A DNA stretch of 64,000 bases from Odoribacter sp. (GCA_020024465.1 JAHHTT010000006.1:1-64000); one strand, 5' to 3'; positions 36,783 through 46,280 are shown, counted from the first letter of the stretch. The notes: a model not told the origin generated them from the sequence alone. Program-made: numbers and translations.

Positions 36783-38014
36783 TCAAATCTTATAGCTTTT
36801 ATTGGAAGGATTTTTGACACCAAAATTGTAGGTAACACCAACATAAAAACAGATACTACCAACACTCCGACATTCAATAAAATCACAGCCCAAACACTTA
36901 TACTTATCGGCACTGTATCCATATAATACACTTCTGGATTAAGCTTAATTATCTGAAACCAGTACTGTAGTCCTGCCAGTAAAAAAGCTAAAAAATTCCC
37001 TACCAACATTCCCTTGAAAATCAATCCAATTGCAATATACAAAAACAAACGCCTTAAACAAATATTCCGATAGCCCAACGCTTTTAATATTCCTATCAAA
37101 GCTGTTTTGTCAAGTATCAGAATTAACAAACCTGACACCATATTAAATCCGGCAACAGCAATAATCAAAACCAAAATAATCAAAACATTCATATTAAGCA
37201 AATTCAGCCAATCAAATATTTGCGGAGCAACATCCTTCAAAGAGACTACCCTCAAACAATCATTCTCCTTATCCAGCGGCAATATTTTGTCAACAGACTC
37301 TTCTATTTTCGATGTTTTCTGCAAGTCACTCAACTCTATTCCTATGCCTGTCACCACTCTCTCGTTCCAATTATTCAATTTCTGGAGATGACGCAAATCA
37401 CACAAAACAAACTCATTATCATATTCCTTAAAACCCGTATTATAAATACCGACAACTGTAAACATACGCACTCGAGGAGGGTCCTGTACAAAATGTGAAA
37501 CAATATGATCTCCAACTTGCACTTGCAATAAGTCTGCCACAGAGGTTGATAATAAAATTTCATTAGAAGCTTTTACATTTTTCCAAGTTGGCAAATAACC
37601 AGCTTTCAAATGTCGACCGTAGAAAGATGCATCATAAAGAGAATCTACACCTTTCAGTATAACACCATGAATTTCTGTATCACTTTTTAAAATAGCAGGT
37701 TTCATCACATAACGAGCAACCTGTTTTACACTTTCCATTTTCTGCAGAGAAAGCAATAAGCTATCTGTCACAACAATTCCTTGTCCGGTATATAAAGCAT
37801 CCTCATTACAAGATGTCACTTCCAAATGAGAAGTAAAACCAGACAACTTATCCATAATCTCCTTTTTGAATCCCATTATTATAAAAACAGACAACAACAT
37901 GGCACAAACACCTAAAGCAATCCCCACCACTGCAATTTTCACAATTGGCACTGACACAGAATCACCTTTACCGCCACCCAACAAGCGATGTGCTATAAAT
38001 AGTTCCAGATTCAA
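36779..38014 (-). CDS. FtsX-like permease, LolC/LolE type
   Basis: A 411-residue inner-membrane protein. The first membrane helix is near 25-50 (VGIALGVCAMLLSVFIIMG), a periplasmic MacB-like domain covers about 55-265, and three C-terminal helices carry the FtsX signature (LLILILDKTALIGILKALGYRN). Such proteins pair with a LolD-type ATPase to release lipoproteins to the outer membrane, or act with other ABC ATPases. No ATPase gene lies next to it. Translation of the TonB-like gene is coupled by a four-base overlap. Confidence 0.88.
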   Translation of the reverse strand: MNLELFIAHRLLGGGKGDSVSVPIVKIAVVGIALGVCAMLLSVFIIMGFKKEIMDKLSGFTSHLEVTSCNEDALYTGQGIVVTDSLLLSLQKMESVKQVARYVMKPAILKSDTEIHGVILKGVDSLYDASFYGRHLKAGYLPTWKNVKASNEILLSTSVADLLQVQVGDHIVSHFVQDPPRVRMFTVVGIYNTGFKEYDNEFVLCDLRHLQKLNNWNERVVTGIGIELSDLQKTSKIEESVDKILPLDKENDCLRVVSLKDVAPQIFDWLNLLNMNVLIILVLIIAVAGFNMVSGLLILILDKTALIGILKALGYRNICLRRLFLYIAIGLIFKGMLVGNFLAFLLAGLQYWFQIIKLNPEVYYMDTVPISISVWAVILLNVGVLVVSVFMLVLPTILVSKILPIKAIRFE

Positions 38015-38037
38015 AACGATAATTTTACAGTACGATA

Positions 38038-38045
38038 CAAAGATA
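38038..38045 (-). promoter_or_regulatory. -7 element of the permease operon
   Basis: TATCTTTG on the minus strand, 23 bases before the ATG at 38014. No -33 element at the expected spacing. Confidence 0.4.
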
Positions 38046-38212
38046 GTGAAACTCCGCCAAAGCGACGCACAACCATGCTAATAATCCATTCCCGTTGTAT
38101 GCAAACGTTATAAATTATCTTATTTATAAGTTAAAATACGCAAAATACTTTCCTTTTACAACCAAATGCTGTAATATTGTTACAAAATGAAAAAAACAAC
38201 ACCATAATAATT

Positions 38213-39523
38213 ATGCAAAATAATCTTATTGACAAACAGCTAGTTGACTCAACCATGACACAATGCGGAGTAAGTAACTTAGATAATGCTTCAATCCGTG
38301 ACACTGTAAGAATCGCTAATTTATTGGAAAAAGCGACAGGAGAAAAATTCATCCGTATGGAAATGGGAGTACCAGGTTTAACCCCATCACACATTGGTAC
38401 GGAAGCTGAAATTAAAGCACTAAAAAAGGGGGTAGCACAATTCTATCCCATGCTGGAAGGTCATCCCGAACTATCTAATGAAGCTTCACGCTTTATAAAA
38501 AACTTCATGGATGTCGATATGCATTCAGAAAGTATCGTACCTACAGTAGGTGCCATGCAGGCTTCATACGTTGCCTTCATGGCATTGACAGAGTGTCATG
38601 TCGGTAAAGACACTATACTATTTATTGATCCGGGATTTCCTGTACAGAAGACGCAGTTAGAAGTAATGGGTAAACCATACATCACTTTTGACATCTATGA
38701 ATACAGAGGACAAAAATTGGAAACCAAACTGAGAGAATATTTAGATAAAGGTAACATTGCAAGTATTGTTTACAGTAATCCTAATAATCCGTCCTGGGTT
38801 TGTCTGACTGCCGAAGAATTACAAATTATCGGAAAATTAGCAACAGAATATGACGTTATTATTTTAGAAGACTTAGCTTATTTTGCAATGGATTTCCGCA
38901 AAGATTTGTCTCATCCAGGCAAAGCACCCTTTCAACCTACCGTTGCAAAATATACAGACAACTATATTTTCATGATTTCCAGCTCAAAACTATTCAGTTA
39001 CGCCGGACAACGCTTAGGTCTATTATGTATTTCAAATACTTTGGTCAACAAAGAATTTCCTCATTTGCAAGAACGCTATCACTCCGCAAAATTAGGTTAT
39101 ACCATTATATATAAATTAATATATACATTATCATCCGGTACCGCACACTCTCCACAATACGCAATAGCAGCCATTTTGAAAGCGGCCAACGAAGGCTCTA
39201 TCAATATACTAACGGATGTAAAAGAATACGGACTTCGTGCTGCCACTATGAAAAAGCTCTATACAGACGCAGGCTTCCAAATTGTATATGACAAAGACGG
39301 TGATGATGATGTTGCCGACGGTTTCTATTTCACCATCATGTATCCAGGCATGAGCGGAGCACAATTGGCACATGAGCTATTATATTATGGAATATCATCC
39401 ATTACTCTGAAAGGTTGCGGTAGCGACCGAGAAGGTTTACGAGCTTGCGTATCACAAGTAGGCATGGAAAAAATGAGCGATTTAAAAGAACGTATCGAAC
39501 GATTCAGAAAAGATCATTTGTAA
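38213..39523 (+). CDS. class I/II pyridoxal-phosphate aminotransferase
   Basis: A 436-residue cytoplasmic enzyme of fold type I. It contains GAMQASYVAFMAL, a NPNNPS motif (about 196-201), LEDLAYFAMD and the PLP lysine in ISSSKLFSYAGQRLG. The ATG at 38213 is chosen; an upstream TTG would add 12 unlikely residues. It lies 125 bases before the 2-oxoacid:ferredoxin oxidoreductase genes, which suggests that transamination products feed that complex, but separate promoters are possible. Substrate is not predictable. Confidence 0.88.
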   Translation: MQNNLIDKQLVDSTMTQCGVSNLDNASIRDTVRIANLLEKATGEKFIRMEMGVPGLTPSHIGTEAEIKALKKGVAQFYPMLEGHPELSNEASRFIKNFMDVDMHSESIVPTVGAMQASYVAFMALTECHVGKDTILFIDPGFPVQKTQLEVMGKPYITFDIYEYRGQKLETKLREYLDKGNIASIVYSNPNNPSWVCLTAEELQIIGKLATEYDVIILEDLAYFAMDFRKDLSHPGKAPFQPTVAKYTDNYIFMISSSKLFSYAGQRLGLLCISNTLVNKEFPHLQERYHSAKLGYTIIYKLIYTLSSGTAHSPQYAIAAILKAANEGSINILTDVKEYGLRAATMKKLYTDAGFQIVYDKDGDDDVADGFYFTIMYPGMSGAQLAHELLYYGISSITLKGCGSDREGLRACVSQVGMEKMSDLKERIERFRKDHL

Positions 39524-39648
39524 AAATATTACCGTTAAAAAATCAAAGGATGTTTTTGTAGTTCAAATTTTAAACCGTATTTTTATACCCGTATACGATT
39601 ACGATCTATAAAAGATTAAAATATTCGACAATTTATAATTTTAAAATT

Positions 39649-39876
39649 ATGGCAAAATTCAGAGGAGCAATTGTTGTAGACACCGAACACTGCAAGGGAT
39701 GTAACTTGTGTGTTGTTGCGTGTCCTACTCACGTACTGGACCTGCACCATGACGTAAATGGGAAAGGGTATCACTATTCCTATATGAAAAATCCCGAAGC
39801 CTGCATCGGTTGTGCAAGTTGTGGATTAGTGTGTCCCGATTCAGTGATTACAGTTTATAAAGCAGAAATAAAATAA
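39649..39876 (+). CDS. 2-oxoacid:ferredoxin oxidoreductase, delta (ferredoxin-like) subunit
   Basis: A 75-residue iron-sulfur protein with two 4Fe-4S motifs: cysteines 15, 18, 21 and 25 (CKGCNLC, then CP), and 52, 55, 58 and 62 (CIGCASC, then CP). It carries electrons from the catalytic subunits to ferredoxin. It opens a four-gene operon, in order delta, alpha, beta, gamma (39649-42327), with gaps of 10, 24 and 23 bases. Confidence 0.92.
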   Translation: MAKFRGAIVVDTEHCKGCNLCVVACPTHVLDLHHDVNGKGYHYSYMKNPEACIGCASCGLVCPDSVITVYKAEIK

Positions 39877-39886
39877 ATGTAAAGAT

Positions 39887-40966
39887 ATGGCAGAAGTAAA
39901 ATTAATGAAAGGGAATGAAGTAATCGCAGAAACCGCTATCCGCTGCGGATGCGATGGATATTTCGGATACCCAATCACCCCGCAATCTGAAGTCATGGAA
40001 ACACTCATGCTGCGCAAGCCATGGGAAGAAACAGGAATGGTTGTTTTGCAGGCTGAAAGTGAAGTAGCAGCAATCAATATGGTATATGGTGGTGCATCTT
40101 GTGGTAAGAAGGTTATGACTTCTTCATCAAGTCCCGGTATTAGTTTAAAACAAGAAGGTATCACCTACATTGCAGGCTCTGAACTTCCTTGCCTGATTGT
40201 AGATGTTATGCGAGGAGGGCCTGGTCTGGGTACAATCCAACCTTCACAAAGTGATTATTTTCAAGCGACTAAAGGAGGTGGTCATGGAGACTATCATTTA
40301 ATTGTATTGGCTCCAGCATCCGTTCAGGAAATGAGTGATTTCGTCGTTTTAGGTTTCGACTTGGCTTTCAAATACCGCAATCCAGCAATGGTTTTGGCTG
40401 ATGGTGTTATCGGTCAGATGATGGAAAAAGTTATCCTTCCGGACTATACCCCGAGACGTACAAAAGAAGAAATTGAAAAACAATGCGGAAACTGGGCATT
40501 GACTGGCAAAAAAAATCGCGAACGTCATGTCATTACTTCATTGGAATTAGAAGCACACCGGCAAGAAGTTTTCAACGAGAAATTACAGCATAAATACCGC
40601 GAAATTGAAGCAAATGAAGTACGATACGAAATGTTGAACTGCGAAGATGCTGAATATATCTTTGTTGCATACGGTTCTACAGCACGCATCTGCCAGAAAT
40701 CAATTCAATTGGCACGCGAAGCCGGTATCAAAGTTGGTCTGTTACGCCCGATTACATTATACCCGTTCCCTATGCAACCAATTTCAGATTTATGCAGTAA
40801 AGTAAAAGGTTTCCTATCAGTGGAAATGAGCGCAGGACAGATGGTAGAAGATGTTCGTCTAGCCGTCAATGGACGTGTAAAAGTTGATCACTATGGACGT
40901 ATGGGTGGCGTTGTTCCGACTCCAGAAGAAATTTTAGTAGCACTAAAAGAAAAGTTTTCGATTTAA
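39887..40966 (+). CDS. vorB: 2-oxoacid:ferredoxin oxidoreductase, alpha subunit (VorB/KorA type)
   Basis: A 359-residue subunit. The N-terminal pyruvate-ferredoxin oxidoreductase domain begins KGNEVIAETAIRCGCDGYFGYPITPQSEVME; the C-terminal transketolase-like domain carries VAYGSTARICQKSIQLAREAGIKVGLLRPITLYPFP. The Bacteroides equivalents are named VorB and act on branched-chain 2-oxoacids, but 2-oxoglutarate cannot be excluded. It forms one complex with the genes before and after it, and works in the cytoplasm by making acyl-CoA and reduced ferredoxin. Confidence 0.88.
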   Translation: MAEVKLMKGNEVIAETAIRCGCDGYFGYPITPQSEVMETLMLRKPWEETGMVVLQAESEVAAINMVYGGASCGKKVMTSSSSPGISLKQEGITYIAGSELPCLIVDVMRGGPGLGTIQPSQSDYFQATKGGGHGDYHLIVLAPASVQEMSDFVVLGFDLAFKYRNPAMVLADGVIGQMMEKVILPDYTPRRTKEEIEKQCGNWALTGKKNRERHVITSLELEAHRQEVFNEKLQHKYREIEANEVRYEMLNCEDAEYIFVAYGSTARICQKSIQLAREAGIKVGLLRPITLYPFPMQPISDLCSKVKGFLSVEMSAGQMVEDVRLAVNGRVKVDHYGRMGGVVPTPEEILVALKEKFSI

Positions 40967-40990
40967 TCAAAACGGTAAACGAAGAAAAAC

Positions 40991-41752
40991 ATGGAATTAA
41001 CAGATATTATAAAAGAGGAAAATCTTATACTGAAGAAAAGCAACCTCCTCACCGACAACGTAATGCACTACTGTCCGGGATGTACCCACGGAGTAGTTCA
41101 CAAATTGGTTGCAGAGGTGATTGAAGAACTGGGTATTCAAGATCAAACAATCGGAGTTTCTCCTGTTGGATGTAGTGTATTTGCTTACAACTATATAGAC
41201 ATTGATTGGGCAGAAGCAGCTCATGGACGTGCTCCTGCAGTTGCAACAGCAATTCAACGCTTACACCCGGAAAAATATGTATTCACCTACCAAGGAGATG
41301 GAGATTTGGCATCTATCGGTTGTGCAGAAATCATGCACGCATGTAACCGTGGAGAAAACATCGTCGTTATCTTTATCAATAATGCTATCTACGGAATGAC
41401 TGGTGGTCAAATGGCACCAACAACATTATTGGGGCAGGTTACTGCAACCACTCCTTATGGCCGTGATGCAAAATTGAACGGATTCCCGATGAAAATCACA
41501 GAATTATTGGCCCAATTAGATGGAACATGCTATGTAACTCGTCAGAGTGCTGATACTCCTGCAGCTGTACGTAAAACCAAAGCAGCTCTCAAGAAAGCAT
41601 TCCAAAACACACGCCTAGACAAAGGCGTTTCTTTTGTAGAAGTTGTTGGAACATGCAACTCCGGTTGGAAAATGACACCGGTTGATGCCAACAAATGGAT
41701 GCGTGACAATATGTTTCCTAAATATCCACTAGGAGATATTAAAGACATTTAA
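40991..41752 (+). CDS. 2-oxoacid:ferredoxin oxidoreductase, beta subunit (thiamine pyrophosphate-binding)
   Basis: A 253-residue subunit. C28 and C31 (CPGCTHG) begin a cysteine pair near the N-terminus. The TPP-binding motif starts GDGDLASIG and ends with NN (IFINNAIYGMTGGQ). The same enzyme complex uses it to decarboxylate the 2-oxoacid. The neighbouring subunits are on both sides, co-directional and closely spaced. Confidence 0.92.
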   Translation: MELTDIIKEENLILKKSNLLTDNVMHYCPGCTHGVVHKLVAEVIEELGIQDQTIGVSPVGCSVFAYNYIDIDWAEAAHGRAPAVATAIQRLHPEKYVFTYQGDGDLASIGCAEIMHACNRGENIVVIFINNAIYGMTGGQMAPTTLLGQVTATTPYGRDAKLNGFPMKITELLAQLDGTCYVTRQSADTPAAVRKTKAALKKAFQNTRLDKGVSFVEVVGTCNSGWKMTPVDANKWMRDNMFPKYPLGDIKDI

Positions 41753-41775
41753 TTAATTCACAATTTTCAATTAGT

Positions 41776-42327
41776 ATGACAGAAGAAATTATCATAGCAG
41801 GATTCGGTGGTCAGGGAGTACTTTCCATGGGAAAGATTCTGGCTTATTCAGGAATCATGCAAGACCAAGAAGTTTCATGGATGCCTTCTTATGGGCCTGA
41901 AATGCGTGGTGGTACGGCTAATGTTACCGTTATTATCAGCGATGATCGCATCAGCTCACCAGTATTGAATGCTTTTGATTCAGCAATCGTATTGAACCAG
42001 CAATCAATGGATAAATTTGAATCACAAGTAAAACCCGGCGGAACATTAATTTACGATCCGAATGGTATCTCTCACCATCCGACTCGTAAAGACATCAATA
42101 TCTACCAAATTGAAGGTGCTCGTTTAGCAGCAGAAGGCGGTAATCCAAAAATTTTCAATATGATTATTTTAGGTGCTTTCTTGAAAGTGAAACCGATTAT
42201 CAACTTGGAAAATCTGGAAAAAGGTTTACAAAAATCATTACCGGTACGCCACCACAACCTCATTCCTATGAACATTGAGGCTGTTCAAACTGGAATGAAA
42301 CAATTGGTTATTATAAATGAAATTTAA
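41776..42327 (+). CDS. 2-oxoacid:ferredoxin oxidoreductase, gamma subunit
   Basis: A 183-residue subunit of the POR gamma type: IIIAGFGGQGVLSMGKILAYSG at the start and SYGPEMRGGTANVTVIISDD as the signature. It is the last gene of the four-subunit operon and is ended by a strong bidirectional terminator at 42358-42388. Confidence 0.92.
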   Translation: MTEEIIIAGFGGQGVLSMGKILAYSGIMQDQEVSWMPSYGPEMRGGTANVTVIISDDRISSPVLNAFDSAIVLNQQSMDKFESQVKPGGTLIYDPNGISHHPTRKDINIYQIEGARLAAEGGNPKIFNMIILGAFLKVKPIINLENLEKGLQKSLPVRHHNLIPMNIEAVQTGMKQLVIINEI

Positions 42328-42357
42328 GGAATTTGACCTCTTCTTTACGATGAGAAA

Positions 42358-42388
42358 AAAGAGCTGTGTTGAAAACACAGCTCTTTTT
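42358..42388. terminator. bidirectional terminator after the oxidoreductase operon
   Basis: AAAGAGCTGTG (42358-42368) pairs perfectly with CACAGCTCTTT (42376-42386), with T runs on both strands. Confidence 0.85.
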
Positions 42389-42453
42389 ATAATATAATAA
42401 TTCATTATTTGTTTTCGCATTAGATATTATAACATGAGTTCGAGATAAGAAAG

Positions 42454-42483
42454 AATAAAAATAGCGGGAAGCAATCCCGCTAT
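42454..42483 (-). terminator. intrinsic terminator of the coiled-coil lipoprotein gene
   Basis: ATAGCGGGA (42461-42469) pairs perfectly with TCCCGCTAT (42475-42483). On the minus strand it is followed by TTTTATT, and lies just past the stop at 42505. Confidence 0.8.
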
Positions 42484-42504
42484 CATTTTTGTTACGACAC
42501 TTAA

Positions 42505-43377
42505 TTATCCTACCATCACAACCAAATACTTAGTCTGTTTCCAAAATGCATTCTCATCATTGATTTTCAAAACAAAATTACCCTCGTCATCGGCTTCCAG
42601 AACATAAGATTCTGCAGGGTGTGATGAAAGAACTTTTGCTTTTTTATTGTTTAAAGGAATAGTTTTTACCTCACGAATATCGATACTGATAAAATCAGCA
42701 TTCTGTGCTTGAGAAGAGACAATTGGCGGACAGAAGATTCCTTGACGGGAAATCACGGCTGCATCTTTCAACTCTTTACGGGTACCTATAAGGTAATTTG
42801 CCATGTGAATAGTTTGATCCTGCTCATTGATCGTAATTTGTTGCGTTTTAGACTCTTTACCTAAAGAATCAACATTCTGTGTCAACATTTTTATTTCCTC
42901 TACCTTAACAGCTAATTCTTTATTAGTAGCAACTAACTGTCCGGTAATCTCATCTATTTTTTCAGAACGCAATTCCAATTCTGCATTCAAATTGGCAATC
43001 ATTCTTTTAAACTCTGCAGACTGACTTTTACTCTTTCCTTCCAATTTTGCTATCTGAGACTTATATCCTGCAATAGCTTCTGAAATTGCCTGAATATCAT
43101 TCTTTAAACGCGCAATCTGTTGTTTTGACTTACTGCCTTTTTTCTCTTTTTCTGCTTCCAAAGTCAATAAATGTTCAGCCTCCCTTAAAGACTGCATCCC
43201 TGCCGTCAGGTTGTTAATATCAGCAAGCAATTGTTCCATCTCCTGATTTTGTTGCATAGCAATGGCATTCAATGAATCAGCACGCATCAACAAAGCTTTA
43301 TATTTTTGTGAATTTTCTACACAACTACTCATCAAAAACAAGGAAGCTCCCAATCCTAAAACAATAAACTTTTTCAT
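42505..43377 (-). CDS. coiled-coil lipoprotein, Cbp1-like
   Basis: A 290-residue lipoprotein. The lipid cysteine is residue 19 (LMSSC). A long heptad coiled coil occupies about residues 35-200 (for example LLADINNLTAGMQSLREAE). The C-terminal compact domain ends FWKQTKYLVVMVG. The start ATG at 43377 gives a normal signal peptide; a longer frame would add 14 residues. Similar proteins in Bacteroidetes are named Cbp1-family collagen-binding adhesins, but adhesion is not shown by the sequence. It is a single gene. Confidence 0.7.
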   Translation of the reverse strand: MKKFIVLGLGASLFLMSSCVENSQKYKALLMRADSLNAIAMQQNQEMEQLLADINNLTAGMQSLREAEHLLTLEAEKEKKGSKSKQQIARLKNDIQAISEAIAGYKSQIAKLEGKSKSQSAEFKRMIANLNAELELRSEKIDEITGQLVATNKELAVKVEEIKMLTQNVDSLGKESKTQQITINEQDQTIHMANYLIGTRKELKDAAVISRQGIFCPPIVSSQAQNADFISIDIREVKTIPLNNKKAKVLSSHPAESYVLEADDEGNFVLKINDENAFWKQTKYLVVMVG

Positions 43378-43555
43378 AACTTCAATTTTTAGTTTTAATT
43401 CTGAATAATAATAACACAATATTCATTCCGGAATAATAAAATATCCATATATTATTCATATTCTGTCATATATACAAAATTTATCAATTCCATAATTGGG
43501 GAAAAATGAGGAACAAACAAAAAAAATGAGGAAATAATCCCCACTTCAAAGCTAC

Positions 43556-43590
43556 AAGACATTCCCGGGATATTTTCCCGGGAATGTCTT
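43556..43590. terminator. perfect 15-bp inverted repeat at the end of the lysine/butyrate cluster
   Basis: AAGACATTCCCGGGA (43556-43570) and its exact reverse complement (43576-43590) surround a five-base loop, directly after the stop of hbd at 43592. A very stable hairpin; the T run on the minus strand is weak (TTGTAGC), so pausing or mRNA 3'-end protection is an alternative to plain termination. Confidence 0.7.
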
Positions 43591-43591
43591 A

Positions 43592-44437
43592 TTATTTACG
43601 ATAATCATAAAAACCAATACCAGTCTTACGTCCCAAAAGGTTTGCACGCACCATTTTGCGCAACAACGGATGAGGACGGTATTTAGAATCTCCAAATTCA
43701 TTGTAAAGCACTTCCATTATAGCCAGGCATACATCCAATCCAATCAAATCGCCCAATTCCAACGGCCCCATCGGATGGTTGGCTCCCAATTTCATAGCAG
43801 CATCAATTTCTTCTTTTGTTGCCACACCATCTGCCAAAATACCAATACCTTCGTTCACCAACGGAATCAGTATTCTATTAACAACAAAACCCGGAGCTTC
43901 TTCCACTCTTACCGGTATTTTGCCGATTTCTTGTGAAAGAGAAAAAACTTTATCATGTACCTCTTTAGAGGTCAGCTGACCTTTAATAATCTCCACCAAC
44001 TTCATGATTGGAACCGGATTAAAGAAGTGCATACCTACCACTTTGTCAGGACGGTTTGTTGCTGCAGCTACCTCCGTAATTGATAAGGATGATGTATTAG
44101 TTGCTAAAATAGTCTCCGGTTTACAAATACTATCTAACAACTTAAAAATTTCATGTTTCGTAGCCATATCTTCAGCAATTGCCTCTATGACCAGATCTGC
44201 GTCAGCACAATCCTCATAATTCATTGTATCGGTAATCCGTGCCAAAATAGCATCTTTGGCTGCAGCTTCCAGTTTACCTTTTTCCACCATGCGAGAAAGA
44301 TTTTTATCCATAGCCTTGTGAGCTTTTGCCAACGAAGCTTCTGAACGTCCTTTCAATAGAACAATATGTCCTGCCTGTGCAAATACCTGAGCAATACCAT
44401 TACCCATCGTACCTGTTCCAACAACGCAAATTTTCAT
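43592..44437 (-). CDS. hbd: 3-hydroxybutyryl-CoA dehydrogenase
   Basis: A 281-residue cytoplasmic enzyme interconverting acetoacetyl-CoA and 3-hydroxybutyryl-CoA with NAD(P)H. The Rossmann motif is GTGTMGNG (residues 7-14). VVGMHFFNPVPIMKLVEII carries the catalytic histidine, and APGFVVNRILIPLVNEG begins the C-terminal domain. Length matches clostridial Hbd. It is the last gene of the lysine-to-butyrate cluster, 11 bases after crotonase, and would let acetoacetyl-CoA from the CoA-transferase step enter butyrate synthesis. Confidence 0.95.
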   Translation of the reverse strand: MKICVVGTGTMGNGIAQVFAQAGHIVLLKGRSEASLAKAHKAMDKNLSRMVEKGKLEAAAKDAILARITDTMNYEDCADADLVIEAIAEDMATKHEIFKLLDSICKPETILATNTSSLSITEVAAATNRPDKVVGMHFFNPVPIMKLVEIIKGQLTSKEVHDKVFSLSQEIGKIPVRVEEAPGFVVNRILIPLVNEGIGILADGVATKEEIDAAMKLGANHPMGPLELGDLIGLDVCLAIMEVLYNEFGDSKYRPHPLLRKMVRANLLGRKTGIGFYDYRK

Positions 44438-44448
44438 AATGTATAATT

Positions 44449-45228
44449 TTAGTTACCTTTAAATTCTGGTTTACGCTTCTGTAAAAAAGCCTCCATTCCC
44501 TCCTTTTGGTCTGAAGTTGCGAAACACATGCCAAACAAAGAAGTTTCAATATCAATACCGGTCTCTATATCGGTTTCAATACCGCGATTGATTGCCTCTT
44601 TGGAATAACGTACTGCCAACTGCGCTTTTGCAGCAATGGCAGTAGCCATCTCAAGAGCTTTATCCATCAACGCTTCAGGATCTACAACCACATTCACCAA
44701 ACCGATACGACAAGCTTCCTCGGCATTGATAACTGCAGCTGTGTAAATCAACTCCTTTGCTTTGCCTACACCCACTAAACGTGGCAAACGCTGTGTTCCA
44801 GAGAAACCTGGAGTAATTCCCAACCCCACTTCAGGCTGACCAAACTTAGCTTTGGATGAAGCAATACGAATATCGCAGGCCATCGCCAATTCGCATCCAC
44901 CGCCTAAAGCAAAGCCATTAACGGCTGCAATAACCGGTTTCTCCAATAATTCTATCTTACGGAAAACAGTAGCACCCAAACGTCCGAAAAACTTACCGGC
45001 AGCAGCCTGCTTTGTACACATTTCTGCAATATCGGCTCCGGCAACAAAAGCTCGCCCTTCACCAGTAAGAATTACCACATCCACCTCAGCATCTACTGCC
45101 AGCTCATCAAATGCCTGCCCTAACTCCAACAATACAGCTGTATTCAATGCATTCAATGCTTCCGGATGATTGATTTTTACAACTCCTATACGATTCTGCT
45201 TTTTTATAATCAGTCTTTGATATTCCAT
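44449..45228 (-). CDS. crt: crotonase-type enoyl-CoA hydratase
   Basis: A 259-residue cytoplasmic enzyme. The oxyanion-hole segments are GRAFVAGADIAEM and NGFALGGGCELAMACDIR. The catalytic glutamates are in GGGCELA and FGQPEVGLGITPG. It hydrates crotonyl-CoA to 3-hydroxybutyryl-CoA or the reverse. It lies between etfA (32 bases upstream) and hbd (11 bases downstream). Confidence 0.94.
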   Translation of the reverse strand: MEYQRLIIKKQNRIGVVKINHPEALNALNTAVLLELGQAFDELAVDAEVDVVILTGEGRAFVAGADIAEMCTKQAAAGKFFGRLGATVFRKIELLEKPVIAAVNGFALGGGCELAMACDIRIASSKAKFGQPEVGLGITPGFSGTQRLPRLVGVGKAKELIYTAAVINAEEACRIGLVNVVVDPEALMDKALEMATAIAAKAQLAVRYSKEAINRGIETDIETGIDIETSLFGMCFATSDQKEGMEAFLQKRKPEFKGN

Positions 45229-45260
45229 TTGCCTTGAATTTTACAACAAACTAGCGTTTA

Positions 45261-46280
45261 TTATTTACCATTTTTTGTCAGAGCAGCCAAACGTTCTGTC
45301 AAAATAGGCACAACCTTCTTTACATCACCGACAATACCCAAATCTGCAACATTGAAAATAGGTGCATATTTATCTTTGTTTACTGCAATGATAAAATCAG
45401 ATTCCTCCATACCTGCCAAGTGCTGGATCGCTCCGGAAATACCCATGGCAAAATATAGATTCGGACGAACAGTCTTACCGGTTTGTCCCACTTGACGGTC
45501 ATGCGGCATAATACCGGCATCAACCATGGCACGTGAAGAAGAAACCTCTGCATTCAATGTTCCTGCCAATTTTTCCAATGCAGCGAAACCTTCCGTACTT
45601 CCAACACCACGACCTCCGGAAATCAATACTTTTGCTTCTGTAATATCAATCTTGTTTTTCTGCTCTTTCACTGTTTCTAATACCTTTACTTTGAATTTAG
45701 ATTTATCAAAGTTGATATTCAACATCTCAACAGTACCCATCCGGCTTTCATCTTTCTCTTTTGCTCGCATCACGCCTGGACGTACAGTTGACATCTGAGG
45801 ACGATGGGCTTTACATATAATAGTTGCCATCAAATTACCGCCGAATGCAGGACGGGTCATCAACAAATCACGATCATCTGAAATATCCAGACCTGTACAG
45901 TCTGCTGTCAAACCGGTTTCCAGACGAGCAGACAAACGCGGACCCAGGTCACGACCAATAGTCGTAGCACCAATCAGCACAATACTCGGTTTGCGCTCAC
46001 GCACTACTTGAGTGATAGCCTGTGCATACGGTTCTGTTGTATACTGCACCAATTCTTTGGAATCAGCGCACAAAACCACATCTGCACCGTAAGCTATCAA
46101 CTCCTGCGCTTTATCTGCTATTTCATAGCCTAACAACACTGCAACCACCTTTTCATTCAGACAGTCAGCCAATTCACGAGCTTTGCCTAACAACTCAACA
46201 GCCACTTTCTGAACTTGACCATCACGCTGTTCCACAAATACATATACATCTTTATATTGAGTCTTATCCATAATATCCAT
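45261..46280 (-). CDS. etfA: electron transfer flavoprotein, alpha subunit
   Basis: A 339-residue subunit. The C-terminal FAD-binding domain holds ISGGRGVGSTEGF, VGQTGKTVRPNLYFAMGISGAIQHLAGM and SDFIIAVNKDKYAPIF. The start is TGATG-coupled to the etfB stop at 46280-46282; a second ATG three codons later is possible. With EtfB and Bcd it passes electrons from NADH; similarity of EtfB to bifurcating types suggests ferredoxin may be reduced as well. Confidence 0.93.
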   Translation of the reverse strand: MDIMDKTQYKDVYVFVEQRDGQVQKVAVELLGKARELADCLNEKVVAVLLGYEIADKAQELIAYGADVVLCADSKELVQYTTEPYAQAITQVVRERKPSIVLIGATTIGRDLGPRLSARLETGLTADCTGLDISDDRDLLMTRPAFGGNLMATIICKAHRPQMSTVRPGVMRAKEKDESRMGTVEMLNINFDKSKFKVKVLETVKEQKNKIDITEAKVLISGGRGVGSTEGFAALEKLAGTLNAEVSSSRAMVDAGIMPHDRQVGQTGKTVRPNLYFAMGISGAIQHLAGMEESDFIIAVNKDKYAPIFNVADLGIVGDVKKVVPILTERLAALTKNGK

